From NCBI GenBank assembly GCA_945888515.1, contig CAMDAD010000004.1:121059-185058 (forward strand): 64,000 nt of DNA, read 5' to 3'. The notes below the pieces were generated by a model that ran no database searches, was not told where the DNA came from, and saw only the letters and a list, made by a program, of their open reading frames with translations. The translations under genes and the position numbers were made by a program. The DNA comes from Akkermansia muciniphila (GTDB lineage: Bacteria > Verrucomicrobiota > Verrucomicrobiia > Verrucomicrobiales > Akkermansiaceae). Shown piece after piece: positions 29,526 through 37,126 of this stretch; the stretch's first letter is position 1, and each line of letters starts with the position of its first letter.

Positions 29526-31097
29526 TCATTTTTTCGGTGGCTGCGCCGGGGCAGGAGTTGGCGTATCAAGAATCGCAAGCCACGAACGGATCGCCTCCAC
29601 TTCCGATAGATCACCATAGACGAGTTGCGCGTCACGCAGATTTTTCACCGCCAATGACTTACGTCCTGCATCGCGATCCAGACCGATCACATGCAAATCA
29701 CAGCGCAACCGATCCGCCCGATTCTGATACAGAGGTTTGGCTTCGAGAAAGAAACGCAAAGCCAGCGCCTCTTGTTTGCGTTGCGCATGAATCAGACCCA
29801 GTGCTTCTAACATCACCGGATTCTTTTTTCCCCGACCAATGCGCTCGGTCTCCGAGAGAAATTTGCTGTCCTGCTCAGCGTGCAACATTTTGGCCACACG
29901 TAGAGCGCGGTAGGATCGATCCTCTGGCAGCCTATCTCCCGTGCCGCTGAGATGAATGAAGGGTCGATAAAGAGGATCACCAAGCACCACACCTTGCCAA
30001 GACACCACGGGAATCGACGCATACGCCGCTTCTATCCAAGTATATCCCTCAAGCAACCGTTTATGAAGCAAATCGAAATGGTGAGTCATGGTCAGATAGG
30101 GTTCATAGACATTACCCAAAGTCACCGCCGCGCCACGCGCGAGAAGAGGACCACACCAGTTTGCCGATTCACTCCGCACGGTGGCCGCACTAAAGCTATG
30201 CAAGTGCACGGCCACCGCACCTCGCTTCATCTGAAAGCCCGGCTTGACGAACGGTCCACAGACATTCCATTCATACCATCCGTAATACAGTGACGCCTCA
30301 GTCATCGGATAGTGCTTGGGAAAAACCTCTTTCCAGGGATTCATTACCACGGGTATGCCCGCATCGGTGCACAACAAACCAGTCGCTCGGATCCACTCTT
30401 CGCCCTGCGGATAAAATTGCGCCAGATCAATGTAGGCACGCCCCCAAAGTCCCGTTTTTTCCACCTGAATCGCATCCGCAATCATGCGCTTACAAACGGC
30501 GAGCGAAGGACCATCAATGCGACCCACCAACATCAAATACGGTAACGACATCGCGCTAAAGCTCTTCTTTGCCTCAAAATAGGCATTCTTCAGCGGTCCG
30601 TTCAGTAGGTGTCCATCCCAGCTTGCAATCGCCAACTCCGAATCCACTGACGCCTCGTTGGCATTCTGTGTTTGCATTTCGGATAGTTCCTTGGGTGGCT
30701 CAATAGGCTCCGATCCAGCCTGAGCCACGCGCGCGATTTTTAATGGCACTCCGCGCATGCAGACCAGAACTTGTATACGATTTTCTATCGCAATCGTCAT
30801 CTCAGCATCGACACGCCCAAGCTTCCACCACTGACGTTTCTCAAATTCTGCGCGCAGTGGCTTACGGATTGTTTCCTCATACTCGACACGGGAGATTTCC
30901 TCACGATCCGACACAGCCAATCCGATGAGGTTTGCGTCAGGGATACCCCTTGCTTTCTGATAGACCTTTGCAAGCTCTAACGATTCAGGTTGCGTGGCAT
31001 TATAAACAATAGCCACCTGCTCGGGAAAGAACGCGGGGGGCGTTGCCCACACGCGGCCCAATAGACACAATAGGATGAGGCACAGGTAAGATTTCAT
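29526..31097 (-). CDS. TIGR03790-family exported protein
   Basis: A 523-residue protein with signal peptide MKSYLCLILLCLLGRVWA. The family pattern is clear: PEQVAIVYNATQPESLELAK, YQKARGIPDANLIGL, the EEISRVEYEETIRKPL segment and IQVLVCMRGVPLKIA. Later conserved parts include LPYLMLVGRIDGPS, GAVAVHLHSFSAATVRSES and WCGPLLARGAAVTLGNVYEP. The family is widespread in environmental bacteria and has no known function; its fold may be caspase/gingipain-like, which I infer only loosely from the HLHS and GNVYEP blocks. The last 100 residues look like a helical repeat extension. The start overlaps the stop of the MBL gene by four bases, indicating coupled translation. Confidence 0.85.
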   Translation of the reverse strand: MKSYLCLILLCLLGRVWATPPAFFPEQVAIVYNATQPESLELAKVYQKARGIPDANLIGLAVSDREEISRVEYEETIRKPLRAEFEKRQWWKLGRVDAEMTIAIENRIQVLVCMRGVPLKIARVAQAGSEPIEPPKELSEMQTQNANEASVDSELAIASWDGHLLNGPLKNAYFEAKKSFSAMSLPYLMLVGRIDGPSLAVCKRMIADAIQVEKTGLWGRAYIDLAQFYPQGEEWIRATGLLCTDAGIPVVMNPWKEVFPKHYPMTEASLYYGWYEWNVCGPFVKPGFQMKRGAVAVHLHSFSAATVRSESANWCGPLLARGAAVTLGNVYEPYLTMTHHFDLLHKRLLEGYTWIEAAYASIPVVSWQGVVLGDPLYRPFIHLSGTGDRLPEDRSYRALRVAKMLHAEQDSKFLSETERIGRGKKNPVMLEALGLIHAQRKQEALALRFFLEAKPLYQNRADRLRCDLHVIGLDRDAGRKSLAVKNLRDAQLVYGDLSEVEAIRSWLAILDTPTPAPAQPPKK

Positions 31098-31891
31098 AAA
31101 GCAATCGTTAAGTTGTCATGAGCCACATGCACATGCGGTGGCAACTGGCTTTCTAGTGTTGCATGATCGATTTCATGCGAACAATGCGTTAGATAGGCCT
31201 GTTTTGGCTGCACCTGCTCGATCATCGCCAGCGCTTCCGACACGGACAGATGCGTGGGGTGCAACCGATAATGCAACGCATCGAGAATCAGCAAGTCCAC
31301 GTCTTCTAACAACTCCTTAGTGGCATCCGGCACCTCTTTCACATCCGGCAGATAAGCCACGTTTCTATTGCCGGGGCGTGAAAACAAATAGCCATTGGTC
31401 TCTACAGTGCCGTGCAGCACAGGTAGCGGAGTGATGCTCCATTCGCCGATCACAAAGTCACCCTCCACAATCATCGGCCCCGGCTTAATGTAGCCGCGAT
31501 AGACGTTGGTATCAGCAAAAGCCCATGCAAACATCGATTGCAAAATATCCATGCAGCCACGATTGGCATAGAGCGGCAGGGGTTCGTCACGACCCCAGCA
31601 AAACGCCCGCAATTCATCGAAGCCCACCACATGATCCAAGTGCCCATGAGTATACAATACCGCATCCACACGCTTGAGTCGTGAGCGCAAGGCCTGTTGC
31701 CGCAAATCAGGCCCCGCATCCACGAGCAGAGCAGTAGACTCTGATTCAAGTAACACCGATGACCGCAAGCGGGTGTTTCTCGGGTCAGTCGACTGACACA
31801 CCAAACAGGAGCAACCAATGACAGGAACTCCCGTCGAAGTCCCCGTGCCGAGAAATGTCAGGCGAGCTCCTAATCCTTGATTGCGTATCAT
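31094..31891 (-). CDS. MBL-fold hydrolase, PhnP-like
   Basis: Start chosen at ATG 31891 (MIRNQGLGARLTFLGTGTS); the frame is open upstream with further ATGs at 31900, 31933 and 31954. Metallo-beta-lactamase motifs: LGTGTSTGVPVIGCSCLVCQ (the Cys-rich loop typical of PhnP, where it holds a structural zinc), YTHGHLDHVVGFDELRAF (HxHxDH), PLPVLHGTVETNGYLF, LILDALHYRLHPTHLS and YLTHCSHEIDH. The family includes phosphoribosyl cyclic phosphate diesterases and other cyclic phosphodiesterases. No phosphonate (phn) genes are nearby, so the substrate is open. It is coupled by an ATGA overlap to the TIGR03790 gene. Confidence 0.87.
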   Translation of the reverse strand: MIRNQGLGARLTFLGTGTSTGVPVIGCSCLVCQSTDPRNTRLRSSVLLESESTALLVDAGPDLRQQALRSRLKRVDAVLYTHGHLDHVVGFDELRAFCWGRDEPLPLYANRGCMDILQSMFAWAFADTNVYRGYIKPGPMIVEGDFVIGEWSITPLPVLHGTVETNGYLFSRPGNRNVAYLPDVKEVPDATKELLEDVDLLILDALHYRLHPTHLSVSEALAMIEQVQPKQAYLTHCSHEIDHATLESQLPPHVHVAHDNLTIAL

Positions 31892-32041
31892 ACGATCCAT
31901 CGGCAGCACCCAACGTGCCACAAGCGCCCGCATCACGCAAAACCAAATACTCAAGGAAAACGAGAATCCAACATTCAGCGAAACTGCCGTATTCCTTGTC
32001 GTTTCGCGTCTCCCACGATTTCACAAATTGAGGATTGGACA

Positions 32042-32920
32042 ATGACGGGAACTCATTACAATCACCCCGTGCCCCGCCCTGTTGACATTGTGATCGATTT
32101 TCTGCGCGAACAGCAATCGCGTGGGATCACGCACGTGGATCTCGATGAACCCGCCCGAGACTTTCTCAACCAGTTGTCCAGGCGCAAGACGTCAGTCGCT
32201 GCGCCCCCCCCCGCTGCCGCGCCGCGCTTGCCAGTGGCCGCTAAAGCAGATGCCGCGGAAGTTATCGCCCCGCCCCCTGCCATAGTCACTAGCCAGGGCG
32301 CGACAAAGGCTGAACGGCTCGCCGATTTGCGCCGGCAGCTTCTCGATTTCCCCCGCACCCGAGGCCTCACGCAAATGCGCGATACCTTGGTTTTCTCGCA
32401 GGGCAATCCGGACGCGCGTCTGGTATTCGTGGGGGAAAGTCCGTCGCATCACGATGAGCAACAAGGTCATCCCTTTGCCGGTGCCATTGGCGAAAGATTC
32501 GACCTCATTCTCAAGGCGATGAATCTGAGCCGATCCGAGGTCTATCTAACGCATCTGGTGAAATTCCGCCCTGCCAGCAAAAACCAAAGCACCAACAACC
32601 GAGCGCCCACCATAGCGGAGCTCGCGGCATTCATTCCCGCTCTGGCACACGAGATGGAAATCGTCAGTCCTCAAGTCATCATTTCTCTCGGATCGTTCCC
32701 ATCTACAGCTTTGTGCGCATCTTCGGCATCGCTCGAATCCCTGCGTGAGCAGTGGCACGAGTGGAACGGCATTGCCTTACGCTGCAGTGATGCTCCATCG
32801 TTCCTGCTCACAGCCTCGCTTAGCAAAAAACGGAAATTTTGGGAAGACATGCTCGCGGCGATGGAAAAACTGACATTGCCCATCAGTGAAAAACAACGCG
32901 GCTTCTTTCTCAGTAAATGA
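32042..32920 (+). CDS. Uracil-DNA glycosylase superfamily protein with altered key residues
   Basis: A 292-residue protein. Residues ~1-55 are helical (VDIVIDFLREQQSRGITHVD), then a Pro/Ala-rich linker is encoded partly by a run of nine C. The C-terminal domain is type-4/5 UDG-like: ARLVFVGESPSHHDEQQGHP with FAGAIGERFDLIL, VYLTHLVKFRP, and SPQVIISLGSF. The four cysteines that hold the Fe-S cluster in type-4 enzymes are not visible at their usual places. Where HPSYLLR is expected there is APSFLLT, so the motif-B His is replaced by Ala. The start is ATG 32042; an upstream in-frame extension overlaps the divergent MBL gene. It could be a structural relative rather than an active glycosylase. Confidence 0.78.
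   Translation: MTGTHYNHPVPRPVDIVIDFLREQQSRGITHVDLDEPARDFLNQLSRRKTSVAAPPPAAAPRLPVAAKADAAEVIAPPPAIVTSQGATKAERLADLRRQLLDFPRTRGLTQMRDTLVFSQGNPDARLVFVGESPSHHDEQQGHPFAGAIGERFDLILKAMNLSRSEVYLTHLVKFRPASKNQSTNNRAPTIAELAAFIPALAHEMEIVSPQVIISLGSFPSTALCASSASLESLREQWHEWNGIALRCSDAPSFLLTASLSKKRKFWEDMLAAMEKLTLPISEKQRGFFLSK
32204..32212 (+). repeat. C9 homopolymer inside the UDG-like gene
   Basis: Nine consecutive C encode three prolines in the Ala/Pro-rich linker. A one-base slip would shift the frame ahead of the whole catalytic-type domain. Confidence 0.9.
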
Positions 32921-32970
32921 ATCCAGTGATCGAATGACTGCTCGCCAATTCACCCGATAACAACCGAAGT

Positions 32971-32980
32971 CCCCCCCCCC
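32971..32980. repeat. C10 homopolymer in the intergenic region
   Basis: Ten consecutive C lie 51 bases after the UDG-like stop and before the redoxin terminator. No gene covers it. Such tracts are prone to replication or sequencing slippage. Confidence 0.9.
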
Positions 32981-33038
32981 GATCCGCGCCCATGCCGTGG
33001 TTTGCATCCGAAAAATCCACCCATCAGCTCTTTCTCAT

Positions 33039-33067
33039 AAAAAAGGAGCGGCCTCGTGCCGCTCCTT
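33039..33067 (-). terminator. Intrinsic terminator of the redoxin gene
   Basis: GGAGCGGC (33045-33052) pairs with GCCGCTCC (33058-33065) around a five-base loop. Reading the minus strand, the stem is directly followed by six T. The flanks CTCATAA/TTATGAG extend the symmetry, so it may also act on plus-strand transcripts from the UDG-like gene. Confidence 0.88.
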
Positions 33068-33088
33068 ATGAGAAATATCAGAATCGCC

Positions 33089-33694
33089 TCAGTATTTCAC
33101 ACCACAACCATAAGGCTCAGTTTTTGCTGTGGTGACATCCTTTCCAGCGAGGACCTCATCCAAGGCTTTTGCCACGTAGTTGTCAGAAGTGGCAATGTCC
33201 GCAGCATTCGTGGTTTTTTTCGAATCGATCGCGCCGTTGTATACCAGCACACCCTCTTTATTGATCACGAACATGTGCGGCGTGGTCTTGGCGGAATAGG
33301 CCTTGCCGATGGTGCCACTCTCATCCGCGATCAAATGACTAGCCTTACTGCCTTTGTCTGTCGACATCTTGAGAAATGCCGCATCATCCGTGTAGCTACC
33401 ACTCGCTTTCGAACCAGAGTTGATACTGATCCAGACTACTCCTTTTTCCGTGTAGGTTTGCTGGAGTTTTTGCATATTCTGAGATCCGTAATGTTTTACT
33501 ACGAATGGACATCCGTGATTGATCCATTCGAGAACCACGACTTTTCCCTTGAGGCTCTCCAGTGAGACATCCACGCCTTTGGCATCTTTTGCAGAAAAAG
33601 CCGGAGCCGGTTTGCCGACTTCCGCGGCGTGAGCAGAGACGGAAATGGAGATGGCGCTGACCATCGCCGCGAACATATTTCTTGCAGTCATCAT
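33089..33694 (-). CDS. Exported redoxin / thioredoxin-fold protein (AhpC-TSA type)
   Basis: A 201-residue protein with a signal peptide (MFAAMVSAISISVSAHA), so it acts outside the cytoplasm. The fold is thioredoxin-like: GKPAPAFSAKDAKGVDVSLE, LKGKVVVLEWINHGCPFVVK with a single active-site cysteine (CPFV instead of CxxC), TTPHMFVINKEGVLVYNG with the cis-Pro, and a C-terminal TEPYGCGVKY that adds a second cysteine. This is the arrangement of the peroxiredoxin-like redoxins often found in Verrucomicrobia and Planctomycetes. It would reduce peroxides or exchange thiols. The next gene on the strand is upstream (a DsbD-N-like protein), suggesting a joint thiol-redox role. Confidence 0.88.
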   Translation of the reverse strand: MMTARNMFAAMVSAISISVSAHAAEVGKPAPAFSAKDAKGVDVSLESLKGKVVVLEWINHGCPFVVKHYGSQNMQKLQQTYTEKGVVWISINSGSKASGSYTDDAAFLKMSTDKGSKASHLIADESGTIGKAYSAKTTPHMFVINKEGVLVYNGAIDSKKTTNAADIATSDNYVAKALDEVLAGKDVTTAKTEPYGCGVKY

Positions 33695-33796
33695 GTGATT
33701 ATAGAGTTGGGGTTTGGGTTACTGATCCGCTTCATTAGACAGATCATTCGTATTAACACTGACGCATTTTGCCCGACTGTCCAATGAGAAATTTGC

Positions 33797-34582
33797 CTAT
33801 TTTTTCCACTCGACCGCAAGTGCCTGCGATGGAGGTTTGGGAACAATCACGAGGCTGAGCTGTGTCAGCGCACTGGGCGCATACTCGTTTTTTTTGACGC
33901 GTGCTGAATATCCTTGCGCGTTCTTTTGCAAAAGGATGGGTTCTCGTGGGTCGAGCGCCTGCTCGGTGACGGGGAAAATTTCGCCACCTTGTAGATCGCG
34001 ATGCTCCGCGCCCGTAACCAACAAGGTCACCCAACCATCTGCCTCCGTCACATGTAGTTTCAGTTTCTCATCTCCTTCCGGCAAGGACGCGAAGGCCGCC
34101 GCCACTTCAGGAGCGTGTGAGGCATCCGTAGCCGATGCCACCTTTGCCTTCACCGTGGTCTCACCAGAGGCGCAGCCCTTTTCATCACAGGCCAGCCATG
34201 ACACGGTCGCTTCGATGTCTCCCTCCTTTGGCAAAGCACCAGTGACAGTGAACAACACCGGCAACAAGACCTCGCCGACGTATCCATAACAGGCCAGCTC
34301 GCCTGTCATTTCGCGCTTGGGTGGGGGAAACTGAAGCTCGCCCACCGTGAGGCCCGCTGGCAGTTTCCATGTGACCTCAGTCTTCATGCCGGCCTCTCCT
34401 GGGTTCACCCAGTAGCCGTGCCAGCCTTTTTCATAGACCATCCGGATCGCAGCGGGAATCCGTGTCGGCTTCCCCTTTTCGATCCGCGGTGGTGCCAGCC
34501 ATAGCTCGGCCGTGGCGTGTCCCGTTTCTTGCGACTGAAGCGGAGAAAACATCGATAGGATCAAAAGGAGCAACGTGCGCAT
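33797..34582 (-). CDS. Stand-alone exported DsbD N-terminal-like (DsbC-type) domain protein
   Basis: From ATG 34582 it begins MRTLLLLILSMFSPLQSQ, a signal peptide; an ATG five codons upstream is possible. The mature part matches the N-terminal thiol-handling domain of DsbD: WLAPPRIEKGKPTRIPAAIR, WHGYWVNPGEAGMKTEVTW, ELACYGYVGEVLLPVLFTV and SWLACDEKGCASGETTV. In DsbD this domain passes electrons from the membrane domain to periplasmic substrates. Here the eight-helix membrane domain and the thioredoxin domain are absent, and the protein ends at residue 261 with Lys-Lys. It lies upstream of the redoxin gene with 102 bases between. The membrane partner must be encoded elsewhere. Confidence 0.85.
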   Translation of the reverse strand: MRTLLLLILSMFSPLQSQETGHATAELWLAPPRIEKGKPTRIPAAIRMVYEKGWHGYWVNPGEAGMKTEVTWKLPAGLTVGELQFPPPKREMTGELACYGYVGEVLLPVLFTVTGALPKEGDIEATVSWLACDEKGCASGETTVKAKVASATDASHAPEVAAAFASLPEGDEKLKLHVTEADGWVTLLVTGAEHRDLQGGEIFPVTEQALDPREPILLQKNAQGYSARVKKNEYAPSALTQLSLVIVPKPPSQALAVEWKK

Positions 34583-34640
34583 GACCAATACTAGCATGGA
34601 CTGCGGTCGATCGCATGTGAAAAATCACGGGTGCCAGAGA

Positions 34641-34865
34641 TCAAAGCAGATCACTCGATGTCACCGAGCTTTGCTCGCGAGAACCCAGTAAGAGCGACTG
34701 GGTAATGACGCGCTGAGGTGATTCGTCAAAGCGAAATGAGTGGCAATTCGGGCAAAGCACCGTGCGCATGCCCACAATTGAATCACAGCCTTCACAAACC
34801 TTATAGGAAGCGGCATCGGCTGCAATTTTTCGTGCTTTATCCTGTCGGGATTCGGGTGCATTCAT
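34641..34865 (-). CDS. Small conserved zinc-ribbon protein
   Basis: A 74-residue protein. The first 20 residues are charged and helical, followed by YKVCEGCDSIVG and VLCPNCHSFRFD, which provide two CxxC pairs for one zinc ion, and a C-terminal segment RVITQSLLLGSREQSSVTSS. Short proteins of this layout, with a conserved 'ALLLGSR..SSVT..DL' end, occur in Verrucomicrobia; their role is unknown. It lies directly after the rpsT terminator and 43 bases before the DsbD-N-like protein's frame. The real protein status is supported by the ordered CxxC spacing. Confidence 0.75.
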   Translation of the reverse strand: MNAPESRQDKARKIAADAASYKVCEGCDSIVGMRTVLCPNCHSFRFDESPQRVITQSLLLGSREQSSVTSSDLL

Positions 34866-34885
34866 AGCGAGTCAAGAAGGGGTGC

Positions 34886-34920
34886 ATAAAAAAGCGGACT
34901 AGGAGTGACCCGTCCGCTTT
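34886..34920 (-). terminator. Intrinsic terminator of rpsT
   Basis: AGCGGAC (34893-34899) pairs with GTCCGCT (34912-34918). On the minus strand the stem is followed immediately by six T (complement of 34888-34893). It separates rpsT from the zinc-ribbon gene. Confidence 0.87.
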
Positions 34921-34941
34921 TGTTATGAGGAATGGGCTGAG

Positions 34942-35208
34942 TTAGGCCCCCGCAGAGGCGAGAGCTTTGGCAGCTTTGCTCTTGATATTGGCAGCCTTGT
35001 TGCTGTGAATGAGGTTAGTCTTGGCAGCTTTATCCACGGCTGATGCCAGTGCGCTCACTGCCGTGTTGGCGGCAACTTTGTCACCACTAGTTACAGCCTC
35101 AGCAACTTTCTTGCGAAGCGTTCTGATGCGGCTCTTGGCGGCGCGGTTACGTTCCGTGCGAACTTCAGTCTGGCGAATGCGCTTTTGGGCAGATTTGGTG
35201 TGGGCCAT
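34942..35208 (-). CDS. rpsT: 30S ribosomal protein S20
   Basis: An 88-residue, very basic, all-helical protein of the small ribosomal subunit that binds 16S rRNA. It begins MAHTKSAQKRIRQTEVRTER, the standard S20 start (initiator, then short basic helix), continues NRAAKSRIRTLRKKVAEAV and ends in NLIHSNKAANIKSKAAKALA. No Shine-Dalgarno sequence precedes the ATG; the upstream bases are GTCATTTTTTTACC. It is a single-gene transcript by appearance, with its own promoter candidate and terminator. Confidence 0.97.
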   Translation of the reverse strand: MAHTKSAQKRIRQTEVRTERNRAAKSRIRTLRKKVAEAVTSGDKVAANTAVSALASAVDKAAKTNLIHSNKAANIKSKAAKALASAGA

Positions 35209-35516
35209 GGTAAAAAAATGACAATAGTGATAGAGATTTTAACGACGTGTCCGCTGATGCGGGGAAAGGAAACCTACCGTTTTCACCCGACATGTCAAGA
35301 AAAAGGCGAGGAAAATGCAAAAAATAATCTGCTCCTTCTCATCCTTCGACATTTCTGCGACATGCTTCTCTTTTTGCATTGATTTTATCGGAGAAATGGT
35401 GAATTTACGGACAACTTGAAAATCAATCCATTCACAGCTTTTGTGCCTTCCACGCAACCTGGTCAGTCGAAGAGAAATACTCTCGATCGATGCTTGCCAT
35501 ATCCTAGAAAAAAACA
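35209..35516. other. 308-base divergent intergenic region between rpsT and phoH
   Basis: This gap separates two divergent genes. It holds the candidate rpsT promoter at 35271-35298 and must contain a promoter for the phoH-like gene, though I cannot point to convincing boxes for it. The sequence is AT-richer than its surroundings. I see no RNA gene, repeat or small conserved reading frame in it. Confidence 0.7.
35271..35298 (-). promoter_or_regulatory. rpsT promoter candidate
   Basis: On the minus strand a perfect TTGACA (complement of 35293-35298) is followed after 16 bases by TAGGTT (complement of 35271-35276), giving a leader of about 55 bases before rpsT. The -35 is consensus, the -10 is weak. 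Confidence 0.5.
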
Positions 35517-37049
35517 ATGATCCAGCGCCAGCCATCACAAGAAACTGCATTATTCCCAGAAATCATCGCCGTGCCAGCCAAACCAAGTAAAGCTCAGAAG
35601 AACCGCATGACCACCGCCGATCCCGCAGACTATGGCTTAGTGGCGCCATCCCAGTTGGTGAAAAATTACGTGCTTGATACAAACGTGCTTTTGCATGATC
35701 CCGCCTGTCTGGGACGATTCAAAGACAATCACATTTGTGTGCCGGCGGATGTGCTGGCCGAGCTGGATAAATTCAAAAGCGAACAAACCGAACGCGGCGC
35801 GAATGCCCGCAAGGTACATCGCATGTTGATGGAGATGTTTGCCGGTTCGGGACCCGTGACTCAGGGCGTGCCCACGGATGGCGGAGGCACGGTACGCATG
35901 GTCATTTACGATCCTCAGATCTGCCCGAAAAACACCGAGAGGCTCGATCAGTTTCACCGCATTTTCCCAGATCGCGAGCGCATGGATCATCGCATCCTCG
36001 CCTGCGTGCTGCTCATTTCTCAACACAATGAGGCACCCGTCATTCTAGTTACCAAGGATTTAAATATGCACCTCAAAGCGAGAGCGGTGGGGCTGAATTG
36101 TGAGGACTATTTGAACGACAAGGTACGTCCCGAGGAAATCGCCAATTATGAAAACAAGCGCATCCCCGTGGATCCCACCGAGCTGCAGCGTTTCGCGAGC
36201 AGTGGCGAGTTAGACCTGGAGGAAAGCCGCATCGAGGGGCTTTCGGTGAATGAATATGTGCTGCTCGATGCAGGAGATCAACATCACATGCCCGCACGCA
36301 TCGATGCTCATGGCATGCTCGTGCGTTTGCTCTGCCCAGATGTGTTGAAAATCCCCGATGGTCATAATCTCAAGCCGCTAAACTTGGGACAAAAGTGCCT
36401 TATTGATGCCTTGCTCAATCCCGATATATCTCTCGTCACTTGTTACGGGCACGCTGGCACAGGCAAAACGCTGGTCGCCGTCGCGGTAGGTCTGCACGAA
36501 ATGTTCAATCGTCGCTACAATGGCGTGACCATCAGTCGCCCTGTCGTCGCGATGGGTGATCAACTAGGCTTTCTCCCCGGCACGCTGGAAGAAAAAATGC
36601 GTCCGTGGCTCCAGCCCATCCATGATGCTCTTGACCTGTTGATGAGACCAACGATGCCGCCAGGCCCGCGACGCAAGCAGGTGAAAAAGGAATCGCCCGA
36701 TCCTAAAGTCAAAAAACCCTGGGAGATGCTGATGGACCAGGGCATCATCGAGATCGAGGCGCTCTGCTACATCCGCGGTCGCTCGATTCCGAACCGCTTT
36801 TTCATTCTTGATGAAGCCCAGCAACTTACCCCACAAGAAGCTAAGACAGTAGTCACACGCATGAGCCGCGGATCAAAATTGGTCCTCGTCGGCGATCCCG
36901 CTCAGATCGATAACCCTTATGTGGATAGTCGCAGCAACGGTCTCGTTTACACTCGCAATCGCTTACGCGGTCAGTCCTTCACGGCCCACGTCGCACTCAC
37001 CCGTGGCGAGCGCTCGGAACTAGCAGATGTGGGAGCGCGTCTGATGTAG
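35517..37049 (+). CDS. PhoH-family ATPase with N-terminal PIN nuclease domain
   Basis: A 510-residue protein like mycobacterial PhoH2 or Bacillus YlaK. The N-terminal PIN domain has NYVLDTNVLLHDPACLGRF, VPADVLAELDKFKSE and ILVTKDLNMHLKARAVGL, which supply the acidic metal ligands. The C-terminal PhoH domain has Walker A GHAGTGKTLVAVAVGL at about residue 311, VTISRPVVAMGDQLGFLPG, Walker B FFILDEAQQLTPQEAK and LVLVGDPAQIDNPYVD. PhoH2 homologues combine RNA helicase and RNase activity. ATG 35517 is used; ATG 35607 is an alternative that removes 30 non-conserved residues. Divergent from rpsT. Cytosolic. Confidence 0.93.
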   Translation: MIQRQPSQETALFPEIIAVPAKPSKAQKNRMTTADPADYGLVAPSQLVKNYVLDTNVLLHDPACLGRFKDNHICVPADVLAELDKFKSEQTERGANARKVHRMLMEMFAGSGPVTQGVPTDGGGTVRMVIYDPQICPKNTERLDQFHRIFPDRERMDHRILACVLLISQHNEAPVILVTKDLNMHLKARAVGLNCEDYLNDKVRPEEIANYENKRIPVDPTELQRFASSGELDLEESRIEGLSVNEYVLLDAGDQHHMPARIDAHGMLVRLLCPDVLKIPDGHNLKPLNLGQKCLIDALLNPDISLVTCYGHAGTGKTLVAVAVGLHEMFNRRYNGVTISRPVVAMGDQLGFLPGTLEEKMRPWLQPIHDALDLLMRPTMPPGPRRKQVKKESPDPKVKKPWEMLMDQGIIEIEALCYIRGRSIPNRFFILDEAQQLTPQEAKTVVTRMSRGSKLVLVGDPAQIDNPYVDSRSNGLVYTRNRLRGQSFTAHVALTRGERSELADVGARLM

Positions 37050-37126
37050 AATATTTTTAGAACATATTTCGTCGACCCGAGAGAGACGCATCAGCATGCG
37101 TTGGTTCCCCCGTTCTTCCCTTTTCT

